The notes beneath the pieces are model-generated. The model searched no databases and was not told the DNA's origin. It saw nothing but the letters and a program-made list of their open reading frames with translations. From positions 62,001 to 126,000 of the forward strand of contig JARFTZ010000055.1 in assembly GCA_029289235.1 (NCBI GenBank): a stretch of 64,000 nucleotides of DNA, in the 5' to 3' direction. A program made the position numbers and the translations under genes. The DNA is from Gammaproteobacteria bacterium. Lineage in GTDB: Bacteria; Pseudomonadota; Gammaproteobacteria; Burkholderiales; Rhodocyclaceae. Positions 49,049 through 58,555 of the stretch are shown here, piece by piece (positions within the stretch are counted from its first letter, which is position 1; each line of letters opens with the position of its first letter).

Positions 49049-49692
49049 TTCATCTTGTTCGCCTTGCGCTCGTGCCACCAACCGATCGCCACGGGCACCA
49101 GCGAAACGACGATGATGCCGACGATCACCAGGCTCAGATTCGCCTTCACCCAGGGCAGGTTGGCAAAAAAGTAGCCGGCCAGGGTCAGCGACACTACCCA
49201 CGCAATTGCCCCCAGGAAATTGAACGCCAGAAAGCGCAGGTAGTTCATCGCGCCGACGCCTGCGACGAAGGGGGCAAACGTGCGCAGAAGCGGCAGGAAG
49301 CGCGAAATCACCAGGGTCTTGCCGCCGTGACGTTCATAGAAGGCCTGCGTCTTGAGCAGCGCCCCCTTGTTGAAGATGCGGGAATTCTGCCACTGGAAGA
49401 CCCGCGGCCCGATGTACCGGCCGACCTGGTAATTGACCATGTTGCCCAGAGCCGCCGCCGCAATCAGCGTCCCGACAAGGATACCGATATCCATCCCGCC
49501 CAGCGCCGCCAAGCCTCCCGCGACGAAGAGCAGCGAATCGCCCGGCAGGAAAGGCATCACCACCAACCCGGTTTCGCTGAAAATGATCAGGAAGAGAATC
49601 GCATAGACCCAGACACCATACTGTTCAACCAACACCGCGAGATGCTTGTCGAGATGCAGAACGATATCGAGAAAGGCGGCCAAATACTCCAT
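49036..49692 (-). CDS. DedA-family membrane protein
   Basis: DedA (VTT/SNARE-associated fold) proteins are implicated in undecaprenyl-phosphate or phosphatidyl-lipid recycling across the inner membrane and in membrane potential homeostasis. The 218 residues hold about five hydrophobic segments, the re-entrant loop FSETGLVVMPFLPGDSLLFVAG (about residues 38-59) with its acidic Glu, and the second motif ISRFLPLLRTFAPFVAG (about residues 125-141) carrying the conserved Arg residues. This is a full-length DedA. No cotranscribed partner is obvious; CAGGATC may be its ribosome site. Confidence 0.9.
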   Translation of the reverse strand: MEYLAAFLDIVLHLDKHLAVLVEQYGVWVYAILFLIIFSETGLVVMPFLPGDSLLFVAGGLAALGGMDIGILVGTLIAAAALGNMVNYQVGRYIGPRVFQWQNSRIFNKGALLKTQAFYERHGGKTLVISRFLPLLRTFAPFVAGVGAMNYLRFLAFNFLGAIAWVVSLTLAGYFFANLPWVKANLSLVIVGIIVVSLVPVAIGWWHERKANKMKRPA

Positions 49693-49867
49693 TGGTTTGA
49701 TCCTGGCAGGGAGAAAGGCGTCATTCTAATGAGATTCGAGCGCCCGTCAGGGCAATCACAAACCGTCACAGAACAAGCGCGATAGCGCAACAGACGCCCG
49801 GCCGGCGCGCGCCTAGACTACGGGCATTGCTTCAGCGCCCTCCGCTGACAATGTTTGACCCTCCCTG

Positions 49868-49923
49868 ACCCATCGCAACGATGGGACTTTCAATCCCGTG
49901 CCACACCGGCGCGGGATTTTTTT
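49868..49923 (+). ncRNA. Candidate 3' end of a plus-strand small RNA
   Basis: In the 262-base gap between two minus-strand genes lie two hairpins on the plus strand: CCCATCG-CAA-CGATGGG (about 49870-49886) and, six bases later, AATCCCG-TGC pairing with GCGCGGGATT (49892-49918) followed by seven T. A textbook plus-strand terminator with no plus-strand protein gene before it suggests a small RNA, starting perhaps 50-150 bases upstream. The 5' end is unknown. Alternatively it may shield the minus-strand genes from antisense read-through. Confidence 0.45.
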
Positions 49924-49954
49924 ATGTTTGCCCCATCGAACCCGGCGTTGCTGA

Positions 49955-50569
49955 TCAGATCACGGATTTCCCCTGATTTTCGGCAACCAGCTTGGCCAGT
50001 TCGACCGCCGTCTTGACTCCCATCTTGTCGAACAGGCTGGCCCGATGCACCTCCACGGTGCGCATGCAGACCTGCAATTCGTCGGCAATTACCTTGTTCA
50101 GCTTTCCCAGCAGAATCCGGTCCATTACCTGCCGCTCCCGGGGTGTCAGCTGAGCCAGTCGCTGGTTGACCGAATCGGCCGACGCGGCGGCGACCCGTCT
50201 CGCCTCGTCGAGCTTGAACGCCTCGACGACCCGATCCACCAGCAAGTTGTCGTTGCACGGCTTTTCGACGAAATCAAAGGCGCCATTCTTCAACGTCGAT
50301 ACTGCCAAAGGGACGTCGCCATGACCCGTCAGGAAAATCACCGGCATCAGGCAGCCCCGCTCGAGCAAGAGGTCGAACAACTCGTTGCCGCTCATTTCCC
50401 CCATGCGGATATCAAGAAGAATGCATCCGGCGAAAGACGGATCCCAGGCTTCGAGAAATATCTCGGCCGACGCATAGGTACGACACGGCACCCCGCGCGA
50501 TTGCATCAGCCAGCTGAGGGAGTCGCGGATGGCTTCGTCGTCGTCGACGATGTAGGCAAACTGGGTCAT
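49955..50569 (-). CDS. dctR: FixJ/DctR-type response regulator
   Basis: A 204-residue two-component regulator. Receiver (about residues 3-120): acidic VDDDE, phospho-acceptor Asp53 in ILLDIRMGEMSG, TGHGDVPLAV and conserved Lys in FVEKP. LuxR-type DNA-binding domain (about 140-200): LTPRERQVMDRILLGKLNKVIADELQ and the recognition helix RTVEVHRASLFDKMG. The kinase upstream overlaps it by four bases. The FixJ type with a DctS-like kinase and a dicarboxylate-type permease alongside supports DctR, regulator of C4-dicarboxylate uptake, though other ligands are possible. Confidence 0.85.
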   Translation of the reverse strand: MTQFAYIVDDDEAIRDSLSWLMQSRGVPCRTYASAEIFLEAWDPSFAGCILLDIRMGEMSGNELFDLLLERGCLMPVIFLTGHGDVPLAVSTLKNGAFDFVEKPCNDNLLVDRVVEAFKLDEARRVAAASADSVNQRLAQLTPRERQVMDRILLGKLNKVIADELQVCMRTVEVHRASLFDKMGVKTAVELAKLVAENQGKSVI

Positions 50570-52575
50570 GACTGGATCACTGGAAGAGAAATAACCACGA
50601 CAGTACCACTCTCCGGATTTTCTTCAACCCACAAACGACCACGGTGAAACTCGATGATCGAGCGACAAATGTTGAGCCCCATTCCCATCCCGTGCGGTTT
50701 CGTCGTGAAGAATGGCGTGAACAGATTCTCGAGGACTTCGGGGGGCATGCCCGGCCCCCGATCGACAACGCGAATCTGCACCTGCTGGTCGTCCGGCTGG
50801 GCGAGCTGCAACGTCAGACAGCGCCGTTCGGACGGCACCCCGCCCATCGCCTCGATCGCATTGCGCATCACGTTCAACAGCACCTGCTCGAGCATGACGC
50901 GATCTCCCATCAGTTCACCCGAGACAGACGGAAACTCCCTGACGATGCGGACGCCCGCCAGCCGGGCTGCCGATTCGATCAGGCCGATGCTGTCCTCAAT
51001 CACCTCGACCAGGTTGCACGGAGCGAGTTTCGGTTCGCTCTTGCGCACGAAATCGTGGACCCGCCGAATGATCTTTCCCGCCCGCTGCGCCTGCACGCCA
51101 AGTTTCTCCAAGGCGGCCTTGAGTTCCTCCGGCGAAAACACACCGGACTCTATCTTGTTCAGGCAACCGGCCGTATAGCTCGTAATCGCCGCGAGCGGTT
51201 GGTTCAGCTCATGCGCCAGCGTTGAGGCTAGCTCCCCCATGGTGACCAGACGCGACGTGAATTGAAGCTTTTCCTGCTGCTGCCGTGCCAACTCCTCCGC
51301 CCTCTTTCGCTCCGTCACATCGACGATCGAAGCCATCCAGCCCGTATGCAGTCCGTCGGCATCGATCAGAGGCGCCTCGTAAACCAGCGCATCGAAGCGT
51401 TTACCGTCCTTGCGCATCAACCGGACTTCCGCCCCCTCCCTGGGTGCGTGGCCGGAGATGACGGCTTCGTTGATCGCTCGCGATTTTTCCTGATCTTCCG
51501 GCGCCCAGAACGGCATCGGCGGGCTCGCACCGATCAATTCATCCTCACTGAAGCCAACCATGTGGCAGAACGCCGGATTGACGTACGTAATCCGCCCGAC
51601 ACGATCGCGAGCGCGCATGCCGACGGTCAGCGAATCCTCCATGGCCTTGCGGAACGCATATTCGGCGCGATACGCCTGCTCAGCGGCAAGACGACGCTGA
51701 ATATGGCGCCGCATCACCCACAAGCTCAACAGAACGGCCACGGCGAGGGCAATCACCAGCGTCGTCAACAATACTTCGACAAAGCTGCCGCTCGCACGAT
51801 AGGCGTCCACCCGGAGCACGATCCCATAGCCAGGCGGATCGACAGGAATCGCGTAATTGATGGGGGTAGTCGCGCTCCCCGCCCGCATCTTGCTGGCCAG
51901 AACACTTCCGTCTTCATCAACGATGCGCACCTGGTACTTTTCGGCGAACCACCATGGAACAAGATGCTTCAACAGGGAATTGAAGGAATAGACGACAACC
52001 AGCGAGCCGTCATATTTCCCGTCGACGAATACGGGGACGTACATTTCGAATTGCCATCCGCTCGCGGTGGAATAGGCGTCGGTATACGTGGGCTTGCCGA
52101 GCTTGCGTGACATTTCCAGCGCCAGGGCGTGTCGCTCGCCGCCGATGCCGTCAACTCCCAGGCGGGGAAGCTTCACGGCCGGTTCGAAATCGACCACGCT
52201 ACCTGATGGCCCGAGCCACATGATCTGAAGGACGTCCGGGTTGTTCCTCAGCAGATAGCCGGCGCGCTGCCTGAAAAGGCTACGGCTGTCTTTTTCTTGC
52301 GCCAATTCCCCCGACAGTTGTTCCAGAAACTCGGCGTTGCCTTCGAGATGGAAATTGATTCCCTGCTCGAGCCAGAGGACGTCGGCGATCAGTGTCGTGC
52401 GCTGCTCTTCGACCTCGCTCTCGAACAACACCCAGAACAACGCGACGAGCAAGATCAGCAACAGCCCCATCGCGGCCTTGAGCGCAATCAGGTACCAGCT
52501 CGACCAGCGGGACGACACATGCCGATCGGGAGCGCCGTTTCTGAGCTTTGTTTTTGCGATAGCGGAAAATGCCAT
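50566..52575 (-). CDS. dctS: DctS-like sensor histidine kinase with PAS domain
   Basis: A 669-residue membrane kinase. Layout: membrane segment (about residues 33-51), large periplasmic sensor domain (about 52-265) with DxWLGPSG-type Cache features, second membrane segment (about 266-288), PAS domain (about 305-425), HisKA with MGELASTLAHELNQPLAAI (His455), and ATPase domain with LNVMRNAIEAM, RVVDRGPGMP and GMGMGLNICRSII. The ELNQPLAAI wording is typical of DctS/DctB/FixL-like kinases. It overlaps the regulator gene (ATGA). With the neighbouring permease and solute-binding protein it likely senses organic acids. Confidence 0.85.
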   Translation of the reverse strand: MAFSAIAKTKLRNGAPDRHVSSRWSSWYLIALKAAMGLLLILLVALFWVLFESEVEEQRTTLIADVLWLEQGINFHLEGNAEFLEQLSGELAQEKDSRSLFRQRAGYLLRNNPDVLQIMWLGPSGSVVDFEPAVKLPRLGVDGIGGERHALALEMSRKLGKPTYTDAYSTASGWQFEMYVPVFVDGKYDGSLVVVYSFNSLLKHLVPWWFAEKYQVRIVDEDGSVLASKMRAGSATTPINYAIPVDPPGYGIVLRVDAYRASGSFVEVLLTTLVIALAVAVLLSLWVMRRHIQRRLAAEQAYRAEYAFRKAMEDSLTVGMRARDRVGRITYVNPAFCHMVGFSEDELIGASPPMPFWAPEDQEKSRAINEAVISGHAPREGAEVRLMRKDGKRFDALVYEAPLIDADGLHTGWMASIVDVTERKRAEELARQQQEKLQFTSRLVTMGELASTLAHELNQPLAAITSYTAGCLNKIESGVFSPEELKAALEKLGVQAQRAGKIIRRVHDFVRKSEPKLAPCNLVEVIEDSIGLIESAARLAGVRIVREFPSVSGELMGDRVMLEQVLLNVMRNAIEAMGGVPSERRCLTLQLAQPDDQQVQIRVVDRGPGMPPEVLENLFTPFFTTKPHGMGMGLNICRSIIEFHRGRLWVEENPESGTVVVISLPVIQS

Positions 52576-52717
52576 GTAAGCCTGCTTGTCGATCGCCCCG
52601 GATCAGCCCGCGATTGATGAAAGGTCCGGCCCATGGTGGCCGGAAGTTTCGGAGTATGCCTCACGCACGTTGGAGTGCAAGACATCGACAGGCGAAAAAC
52701 ACCTGCCGGCGGCAATC

Positions 52718-52749
52718 AAAAAAAAGGAGGGGGTTCCCGCTCCCCCTCC
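52718..52749 (-). terminator. Rho-independent terminator after the SLC13 permease gene
   Basis: Read on the minus strand, GGAGGGGG pairs perfectly with CCCCCTCC across an eight-base loop, followed by eight T. It lies 55 bases after the permease stop and ends that transcript, isolating it from dctSR. Confidence 0.9.
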
Positions 52750-52804
52750 GTCATGGAAAAATGAATCAGTGGTGTTGTTTCGCTACTTCCCTTTGGTCCC
52801 GCAG

Positions 52805-54208
52805 TTACTTGACCGGGAAGAACGGCCACACGATCGGGATGATGATTAGCGAGACGATCATGCAGATTATCGTCAGTCCTGTCCCGCACTTCACGTAATC
52901 GTTGAAGCGATATCCGCCCGGCCCGAGCACCAAGGTGTTCGGCGGCGTGCCCACCGGTGTGGAGAAGGCACACGACGCGGCCACGGCAATAGCCATCAGC
53001 ACGGCATGCGGGCTGGCACCGACGCCTTGGGCGATGGAGATCCCGATCGGAGCCAGCAAGGCGGCACAGGCGGTATTCGACATGAACTGGGTCAATCCCG
53101 CCGAGAGGACGAACAACGCGGCGGTCAACATGTACGGGCTGGGATTGCCGCCCAGGAGACCGACTACCCATTCCGCGATCAATTTCCCGGCACCGCTCTT
53201 ATCCATGGCCGTGGCGATCGGCATCATGCCGGCGAACAGGAAGATCGTTACCCAGTCAATGCCAGTGTAAGCCTGCTTCTCGGTCAGGCACTTCGTGATC
53301 ACGAGAACCAGGGCACCAATTCCGGCAGCCACCTCGAGCGGCACCTGCTTGAAATCAAGCGCCATGACCGTAACCACGGCAACCAGCACCACGGCGGTGA
53401 GCGATGACTTGAACGGGTCGCTGGTCGACGCCTTGGCTTCTGCCGCAGCATCCGCATCGACCTCAACATTTGCCGAGACATCGACTTTCGGCAACAGCCG
53501 CTTGCCGATCGTCAGCATGTAAATGATGCCGACCACCGTCAAGGGAATCCCGATCCACGCGAATTCGAAGAAACCGAAGGGACGCAAACCCGCGGCCTTC
53601 AGAGCGCCTGCGGCAATGATGTTCGGCGGCGTTCCGACCAGGGTAATGATGCCCCCCAAGCCAGCGGCAAAGGCCAGCGGCATCATTTGCCGGGATGCCG
53701 GAATCTTTGCGGCCGAGCAAATCCCCAGTACCACCGGAATCAGGCACGCGGTCGTTCCGGTGTTGGAGGTAAAACCGGACAGGCCACCGGCCGCAACCAT
53801 CACGCCGATCATCAACCCGTTTTCACTCGTCCCGGAAAAACGTACGACGGTTTGCCCCAGTTTTTGGGCAAGTCCCGTATGGAACATCGATGCGCCGATA
53901 ACGAACATCGCAGCGAAAAGCACCACTGTCGAATTCGACAAGCCTGAAAAGACACTCTTGACCGGAATTACGCCGAGCAACCCGAGTACGATCGCCCCTC
54001 CCATGGCGGTAACGGCCAGGGGAATTGCTTCAGTAACAAAAAGAATGGCGACGCAGGCCAGCACGATCAGCGTCTTGGCAGCGGGCGTCATCGGCGCTGC
54101 CTGACTCGAGCCGAGGCCGAACCAAGCCAGCGCGATTCCACCCACCACGAAGGCAATGGCCCACGGGAGCCACTTCCTGTTTCCTACGGTACTTGCAGCC
54201 GATGACAT
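52805..54208 (-). CDS. SLC13/DASS-family anion permease
   Basis: A 467-residue inner-membrane transporter, probably of di- or tricarboxylates. About eleven to twelve hydrophobic segments are seen. The two SNT signature motifs of the divalent anion:Na+ symporter (DASS) family are present: TSNTGTTACLIPV (about residue 145) and SNTACAALLAPIGI (about residue 375). Both halves also show the re-entrant GTPPN motif (LVGTPPNIIAAG and PVGTPPNTLVLG). ATG 54208 with GGGAGGGG three bases upstream is chosen over 54238. Placement beside dctSR and a dicarboxylate-type binding protein suggests C4-dicarboxylates, but sulfate or citrate cannot be excluded. Confidence 0.9.
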   Translation of the reverse strand: MSSAASTVGNRKWLPWAIAFVVGGIALAWFGLGSSQAAPMTPAAKTLIVLACVAILFVTEAIPLAVTAMGGAIVLGLLGVIPVKSVFSGLSNSTVVLFAAMFVIGASMFHTGLAQKLGQTVVRFSGTSENGLMIGVMVAAGGLSGFTSNTGTTACLIPVVLGICSAAKIPASRQMMPLAFAAGLGGIITLVGTPPNIIAAGALKAAGLRPFGFFEFAWIGIPLTVVGIIYMLTIGKRLLPKVDVSANVEVDADAAAEAKASTSDPFKSSLTAVVLVAVVTVMALDFKQVPLEVAAGIGALVLVITKCLTEKQAYTGIDWVTIFLFAGMMPIATAMDKSGAGKLIAEWVVGLLGGNPSPYMLTAALFVLSAGLTQFMSNTACAALLAPIGISIAQGVGASPHAVLMAIAVAASCAFSTPVGTPPNTLVLGPGGYRFNDYVKCGTGLTIICMIVSLIIIPIVWPFFPVK

Positions 54209-54559
54209 AAACCCCTCCCAGAGAGAAAAAAATCGCATAAAGACGCGAAAAAAACTGGCGCTCCCAATCTCCGCTCTTGGATCGATATAATTCTTCCGGC
54301 GGAGTCTGTCGCTTGGCTACACTATCGGCGCAGCCACCCTGCCTCGCAATTGTGGAAATCCGTATCGCCCGAGATCAAGGAACGTCGGCACGCGGGAGAT
54401 GACAGGTTCGTGATGGCCGGTCGGCACTCTGGCATCCTGAGCCCGGAACAACACGGGCCCGCTCTTCCCGGATGCACTGCAGCAATCCGCAATTGCCTTT
54501 CCAGCGCTGTTGTCATAAGTATGTAAACGTCTGCCTCTGAAGAATTGTGACGCCGGTCA
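54209..54559. other. Intergenic region between the SLC13 permease and dctP-like gene
   Basis: This 351-base gap separates divergent genes. Seen: a TATAAT (54286-54291, plus) without a good -35, and an AT-rich patch near 54510-54540 before the binding-protein gene. No coding region or known RNA is recognised. It is the natural place for operators of the DctR-like regulator. Confidence 0.5.
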
Positions 54560-55573
54560 ATGATGCAACTACTCCGCTCCGTGTTTTTTTCGATGCTGCT
54601 GGCCTTCGGGATACCGCTTACCGCGACGGCCCAGCCGACGATCGTCATCAAGTTCAGCCACGTTGTTGCCGTCGACACCCCCAAAGGCAAGGCGGCCGAC
54701 TATTTCGCGCAGCGCGTCGCGGAACTGACCAGGAATGCCGTGCGCGTCGAGGTCTACCCGAACTCGACCCTCTACAAGGACAGGGACGAAATGGAGGCGC
54801 TGCAACTCGGCGCGGTTCAGATGCTGGCTCCGTCGCTCGCCAAGCTCGGCCCGCTCGGGATCAAGGAGTTTGAAGTATTCGACCTTCCGTACGTCTTCGA
54901 CAGCGTCAGCATGCTGCACCGGGTCACGCAAGGCAACATCGGAATCGCTCTGCTGAAGAAGCTTGAGCCAAAGGGAATCAAGGGGTTGGCGTTCTGGGAC
55001 AACGGCTTCAAGTCGTTTTCGGCGAACCGGCCACTGAAGACGCCCGAAGATTTCAACGACCTGAAAATGCGCATCCAGTCATCGAAAGTCATCGAGTCGC
55101 AAATGCGCGCACTCGGAGCCCAACCCGTCGTCACTGCGTTTTCCGATGTCTATATGGCACTGAAAACCGGCGTCGTCGATGGCACGGAAAACCCTCACTC
55201 GAACTTTTACACGCAGCGAATGTTCGAGGTGCAAAAGCACATGACGATCACCGAACACGGCTATCTCGGCTATGTCGTCATCGCCAACAAACGCTTCTGG
55301 GATAGCCTGCCACGCGGTATCCGCAACCAGCTCACCCAGGCCATGAACGAAGCGACGGAATACGCCAACCGGATCGCCCAGGAAGAAAACGACAAGGCCC
55401 TCGCCCGGATCATCGAGACAGGCAAAACAAAGGTTTATGTTCCGACTTCTGCGGAACGCCTCGCGCTCAAGAGGGAAATGGTCAAGACGCACAAGGAGCT
55501 GACCTCGCGCATCGGCCAGAACATCATCGAGGCCATTTACAGCGAAACGGGATTCAAGCCGGAGGAACTGTAA
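54560..55573 (+). CDS. dctP: TRAP-type solute-binding protein (DctP family)
   Basis: A periplasmic C4-dicarboxylate-type binding protein, 337 residues, with a signal peptide (LLRSVFFSMLLAFGIPLTATAQ). Family marks: IKFSHVVAVDTPKGKAADYFA (about residues 30-50), VEVYPNSTLYKDRDEMEALQLGA, the Arg in MRIQSSKV (about 170) that usually pairs with the carboxylate, and DGTENPHSNF (about 213). It should feed a TRAP transporter, but no dctQ or dctM membrane subunits lie next to it; mutL follows. It may partner with a transporter elsewhere or act as a sensory partner of DctS. The start may be 54560 or 54563; the ribosome site is weak. Confidence 0.9.
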   Translation: MMQLLRSVFFSMLLAFGIPLTATAQPTIVIKFSHVVAVDTPKGKAADYFAQRVAELTRNAVRVEVYPNSTLYKDRDEMEALQLGAVQMLAPSLAKLGPLGIKEFEVFDLPYVFDSVSMLHRVTQGNIGIALLKKLEPKGIKGLAFWDNGFKSFSANRPLKTPEDFNDLKMRIQSSKVIESQMRALGAQPVVTAFSDVYMALKTGVVDGTENPHSNFYTQRMFEVQKHMTITEHGYLGYVVIANKRFWDSLPRGIRNQLTQAMNEATEYANRIAQEENDKALARIIETGKTKVYVPTSAERLALKREMVKTHKELTSRIGQNIIEAIYSETGFKPEEL

Positions 55574-55583
55574 GCCCCGCCGG

Positions 55584-55589
55584 TATAAT
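55584..55589 (+). promoter_or_regulatory. TATAAT just before the mutL start
   Basis: A perfect TATAAT ends six bases before the mutL ATG. If it is used as a -10, the RNA would begin at or very near the ATG, a leaderless mRNA. The flanking GCCG/CGGC may be chance. No clear -35. Confidence 0.35.
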
Positions 55590-55595
55590 CGGCGA

Positions 55596-57425
55596 ATGTC
55601 CACAGCCCCCCCGTCCCGCGCCGCCATCCAGCGCCTTCCCGACCTGCTGATCAGCCAGATTGCCGCCGGCGAAGTCGTCGAACGCCCTGCCTCCGTCCTC
55701 AAGGAATTGCTCGAAAACGCGCTGGACGCGGGCAGCACGGCCATCCAGATCCAGCTCGAAGAGGGTGGCGTCAAGCTGATCCGGGTCACCGACGACGGTT
55801 GCGGCATCGCCCGCGACGAGCTGGCGCTGGCCCTGACCCGCCACGCCACCTCGAAGATCACCTCGCTCGCCGATCTGGAGCAGGTCGCCACGCTCGGCTT
55901 CCGAGGCGAGGCGCTGGCCTCGGTGGCCTCGGTCGCGCGCTTGACACTGACCAGCCGCCTGACCGGATCGACGCACGCCTGGCGGCTCTCGGCAGAGCCC
56001 GATGCCTCGCCGGAACCGGCCGCGCTGCTGGCGGGAACGGTCGTCGAAATGCGCGACCTGTATTACAACACCCCGGCCCGGCGCAAGTTCCTCAAATCCG
56101 AAGCGACCGAATTCGCTCATTGTGCCGAAGCGGTCAAGCGCATCGCGCTGGCGCATCCGGCCGTCGCATTCACGCTCTCGCACAACGGACGCGTCACCCA
56201 GCATCTGGTCAGGAACGATTCTGCCGGTCGCGCCGGCGCCATTCTCGGCGAGGACTTCCTGGCCGAATCGCGTTCGCTCGACACCGCCTCCGGCCCGCTG
56301 CGTCTGTCCGGCCACTGCGCGACACCCGCCCATTCACGGCCGCGCAGCGACGCCCAGTACTGCTACGTCAACGGCCGCTTCGTGCGCGACAAGCTGCTTA
56401 CCCACGCGCTGCGCGAAGCCTACCAGGACATGCTCCACGGCAGCCGCTACCCGGCCTACTGCCTTTTCCTGGAAATCGACCCGGCGCTGGTCGACGTCAA
56501 CGTCCATCCGGCCAAGACCGAAGTGCGCTTCCGCGACAGCCGCGCCGTGCACCAGTTCGTCTTCCACGCCGTGCAAAAGGCGTTGTCGAACCCGCTCACC
56601 GCGGCGGCCCAAACGATGAACCGCACATTGGAAGAGGCGCCTCGCCAGGCGCCTGCCATTCCGACCGTATCCGTTCCGCAAACTCCTGCCTACGCGCCGA
56701 ATGACTGGACGCCGCGCCACCAGACGCCACTGCGAGTCGCGGAACCGGCAACGGCGGCCTACTACGCCTTCAGCCAATCGGCGCGTGAAGCGCCTCTCCC
56801 GACGGAAAGCTCATCCCTTCCGGCCAGCCCCCCGGACTCGGCGCCACCGCTCGGCTATGCGCTGGCACAGTTGCACGGCATCTACATCCTCGCCCAGAAC
56901 GCGGTCGGCATGGTGCTCGTCGACATGCACGCCGCGCACGAACGCATCCTTTACGAAAAGCTCAAGAACGCCCTCGACCAGCAGAAGATTGCCACGCAGG
57001 CGTTGTTGATTCCCGCGGTTTTCAGCGCGGAGGCGCTTGACGTCGCCACAACCGAGGAACACGCCGCTTCGTTGCGCGACCTCGGCTTCGACATCGCCCC
57101 GATGGGGCCGACGCAGCTTGCCGTGCGCAGCGTCCCCGCCCTGCTCCAGGCCGCCGATCCCGCCGCGCTGGCCCGCAGCCTGCTGGCCGAACTGCGTGAA
57201 CATGGCGTCAGCCAGCTGCTGACCGCGCGTCGCAACGAATTGCTGGCAACCATGGCCTGCCATGGCGCCGTGCGCGCCCGTCGCCAGCTATCGATCCCCG
57301 AGATGAACGCCCTGCTGCGACAGATGGAAGCCACGGAGCGCGCCGACCAATGCAACCACGGCCGGCCGACCTGGACCCAGCTCTCCATGCAGGAGCTCGA
57401 CTCGCTGTTCCTGCGCGGACGATGA
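55596..57425 (+). CDS. mutL: DNA mismatch repair protein MutL (endonuclease type)
   Basis: Couples MutS mismatch detection to strand removal. The 609-residue protein has the GHKL ATPase domain (about residues 10-330): [27 protein letters not shown], and a variable linker (about 340-420). The C-terminal domain has [12 protein letters not shown], fitting the D-x-H-A-x2-E-x4-E nuclease motif (as in Neisseria MutL), plus ACHGAVRA and CNHGRP zinc-site segments. So this MutL should nick DNA itself, as in bacteria lacking MutH. It overlaps miaA by four bases (ATGA). Confidence 0.95.
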   Translation: MSTAPPSRAAIQRLPDLLISQIAAGEVVERPASVLKELLENALDAGSTAIQIQLEEGGVKLIRVTDDGCGIARDELALALTRHATSKITSLADLEQVATLGFRGEALASVASVARLTLTSRLTGSTHAWRLSAEPDASPEPAALLAGTVVEMRDLYYNTPARRKFLKSEATEFAHCAEAVKRIALAHPAVAFTLSHNGRVTQHLVRNDSAGRAGAILGEDFLAESRSLDTASGPLRLSGHCATPAHSRPRSDAQYCYVNGRFVRDKLLTHALREAYQDMLHGSRYPAYCLFLEIDPALVDVNVHPAKTEVRFRDSRAVHQFVFHAVQKALSNPLTAAAQTMNRTLEEAPRQAPAIPTVSVPQTPAYAPNDWTPRHQTPLRVAEPATAAYYAFSQSAREAPLPTESSSLPASPPDSAPPLGYALAQLHGIYILAQNAVGMVLVDMHAAHERILYEKLKNALDQQKIATQALLIPAVFSAEALDVATTEEHAASLRDLGFDIAPMGPTQLAVRSVPALLQAADPAALARSLLAELREHGVSQLLTARRNELLATMACHGAVRARRQLSIPEMNALLRQMEATERADQCNHGRPTWTQLSMQELDSLFLRGR

Positions 57426-58363
57426 AACGACATCCCCCGGCCATTCTGCTGATGGGTCCGACGGCATCGGGCAAGACCGCGGCCGCCATGTGGCTGGCCG
57501 AACGGTTCCCGGTCGAACTCGTCAGCGTCGACTCGGCGCTCGTCTTTCGTGACATGGATATCGGCACGGCCAAGCCCGATGCCGTGACCTTGCAAGCCTT
57601 TCCGCACCACCTGATCAACCTGATCAGTCCGGAGGAAGCCTATTCCGCGGCCCGCTTCCGCAACGACGCGCTTGCCGTCATGGGCGAAATCGCCGCTCGC
57701 GAAAAAGTCCCGCTCCTCGTCGGCGGCACGATGCTCTACTTCAAGGCATTGCTCGACGGTCTCGCCGAACTGCCGCAGGCGGACCCCGCAATCCGCGCCG
57801 AAATCGACGCTCTCGCCGCTGCCCACGGTTGGCCGGCCGTGCATGCCGAACTGGCCCGCGTCGATCCGGCCACGGCGGCCCGCCTGCATGCAACCGATGC
57901 CCAGAGGATTCAGCGCGCCCTGGAGATTTTCCGGGTATCGGGCCAGCCGATGTCCGAGTTGCTCGCCGCCGGACACCGGGTCGCCCCGCCCTTCGATTTT
58001 CTTTCCCTCGGCCTGCTTCCCTCCGAGCGCGGAACACTGCACCAACGCATCGCCGCCCGCTTCGACGCAATGCTCGCGGCCGGGTTTGAAGACGAGGTAT
58101 CGGCGCTCCGAAGCAAGTACACGCTCTCGCTGGACCTGCCATCAATGCGTTGCGTCGGCTATCGCCAGGTATGGGAAGCTCAGGACGGGATCATACCGCG
58201 CGAGGAAATGCGCGATCGCGGCATCTACGCCACCCGCCAGTTGGCGAAGCGGCAGATCACCTGGATGGCCAACACACTGAAGCCGGAACCATATGACTGT
58301 CTCGACCCGGCAAGCAACGACCGGATCGGCAAACGAATCGCGGCTTTTCTCGCAGAGAATTGA
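57422..58363 (+). CDS. miaA: tRNA dimethylallyltransferase
   Basis: Adds the dimethylallyl group to A37 of tRNAs that read U-starting codons. The 313 residues include P-loop GPTASGKT (about residues 12-19), [19 protein letters not shown] (with the substrate Asp), [29 protein letters not shown] and the C-terminal [11 protein letters not shown] tRNA-binding region. The start ATG 57422 overlaps the mutL stop. The mutL-miaA order is widely conserved; hfq, which often follows, does not follow here. Confidence 0.95.
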   Translation: MKRHPPAILLMGPTASGKTAAAMWLAERFPVELVSVDSALVFRDMDIGTAKPDAVTLQAFPHHLINLISPEEAYSAARFRNDALAVMGEIAAREKVPLLVGGTMLYFKALLDGLAELPQADPAIRAEIDALAAAHGWPAVHAELARVDPATAARLHATDAQRIQRALEIFRVSGQPMSELLAAGHRVAPPFDFLSLGLLPSERGTLHQRIAARFDAMLAAGFEDEVSALRSKYTLSLDLPSMRCVGYRQVWEAQDGIIPREEMRDRGIYATRQLAKRQITWMANTLKPEPYDCLDPASNDRIGKRIAAFLAEN

Positions 58364-58555
58364 AAAAGCCCATGCAGTAAATGCATGGGCTTCTGGGACT
58401 CATCCCCGGCACACCTGGCCGGAGTAATCGGCTTCACGCCGCCTGGGTACTGCACAATCATCTTTAGGTGTTGCCTTGCAATGATCTCCCATCAAGTCTC
58501 CAGCTAACACGGCGGAACTACCACTTCGTACCGGACTTGCCGCTGATCACGGCAC
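58361..58555 (-). ncRNA. Candidate small RNA convergent with miaA
   Basis: On the minus strand a TATATT -10-like box (58562-58567) is followed about 195 bases later by a good hairpin-plus-T terminator (58366-58392). Between them lie further stems: CGGC-GTGAA-GCCG and CCGGC-CAGGTGT-GCCGG, and several GGA trinucleotides (CTGGAGAC, TGGGAGAT) of the kind bound by CsrA-type proteins. It does not match 6S, tmRNA, RNase P or SRP RNA as I know them. Promoter strength and 5' end are guesses; a small frame from 58461 (MIVQYPGGV...) is an alternative. Confidence 0.4.

Noticed and set aside
49895-49912. Possible sigma-54 promoter (TGGCAC) on the minus strand
   Set aside because: The GC doublet expected ten bases after GG is missing, and the sequence is part of a terminator stem.
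58225-58461. A 78-codon minus-strand open frame (MIVQYPGG...) across the miaA 3' end
   Set aside because: Weak ribosome site, runs through a terminator hairpin into the miaA coding region; structure fits an RNA better.
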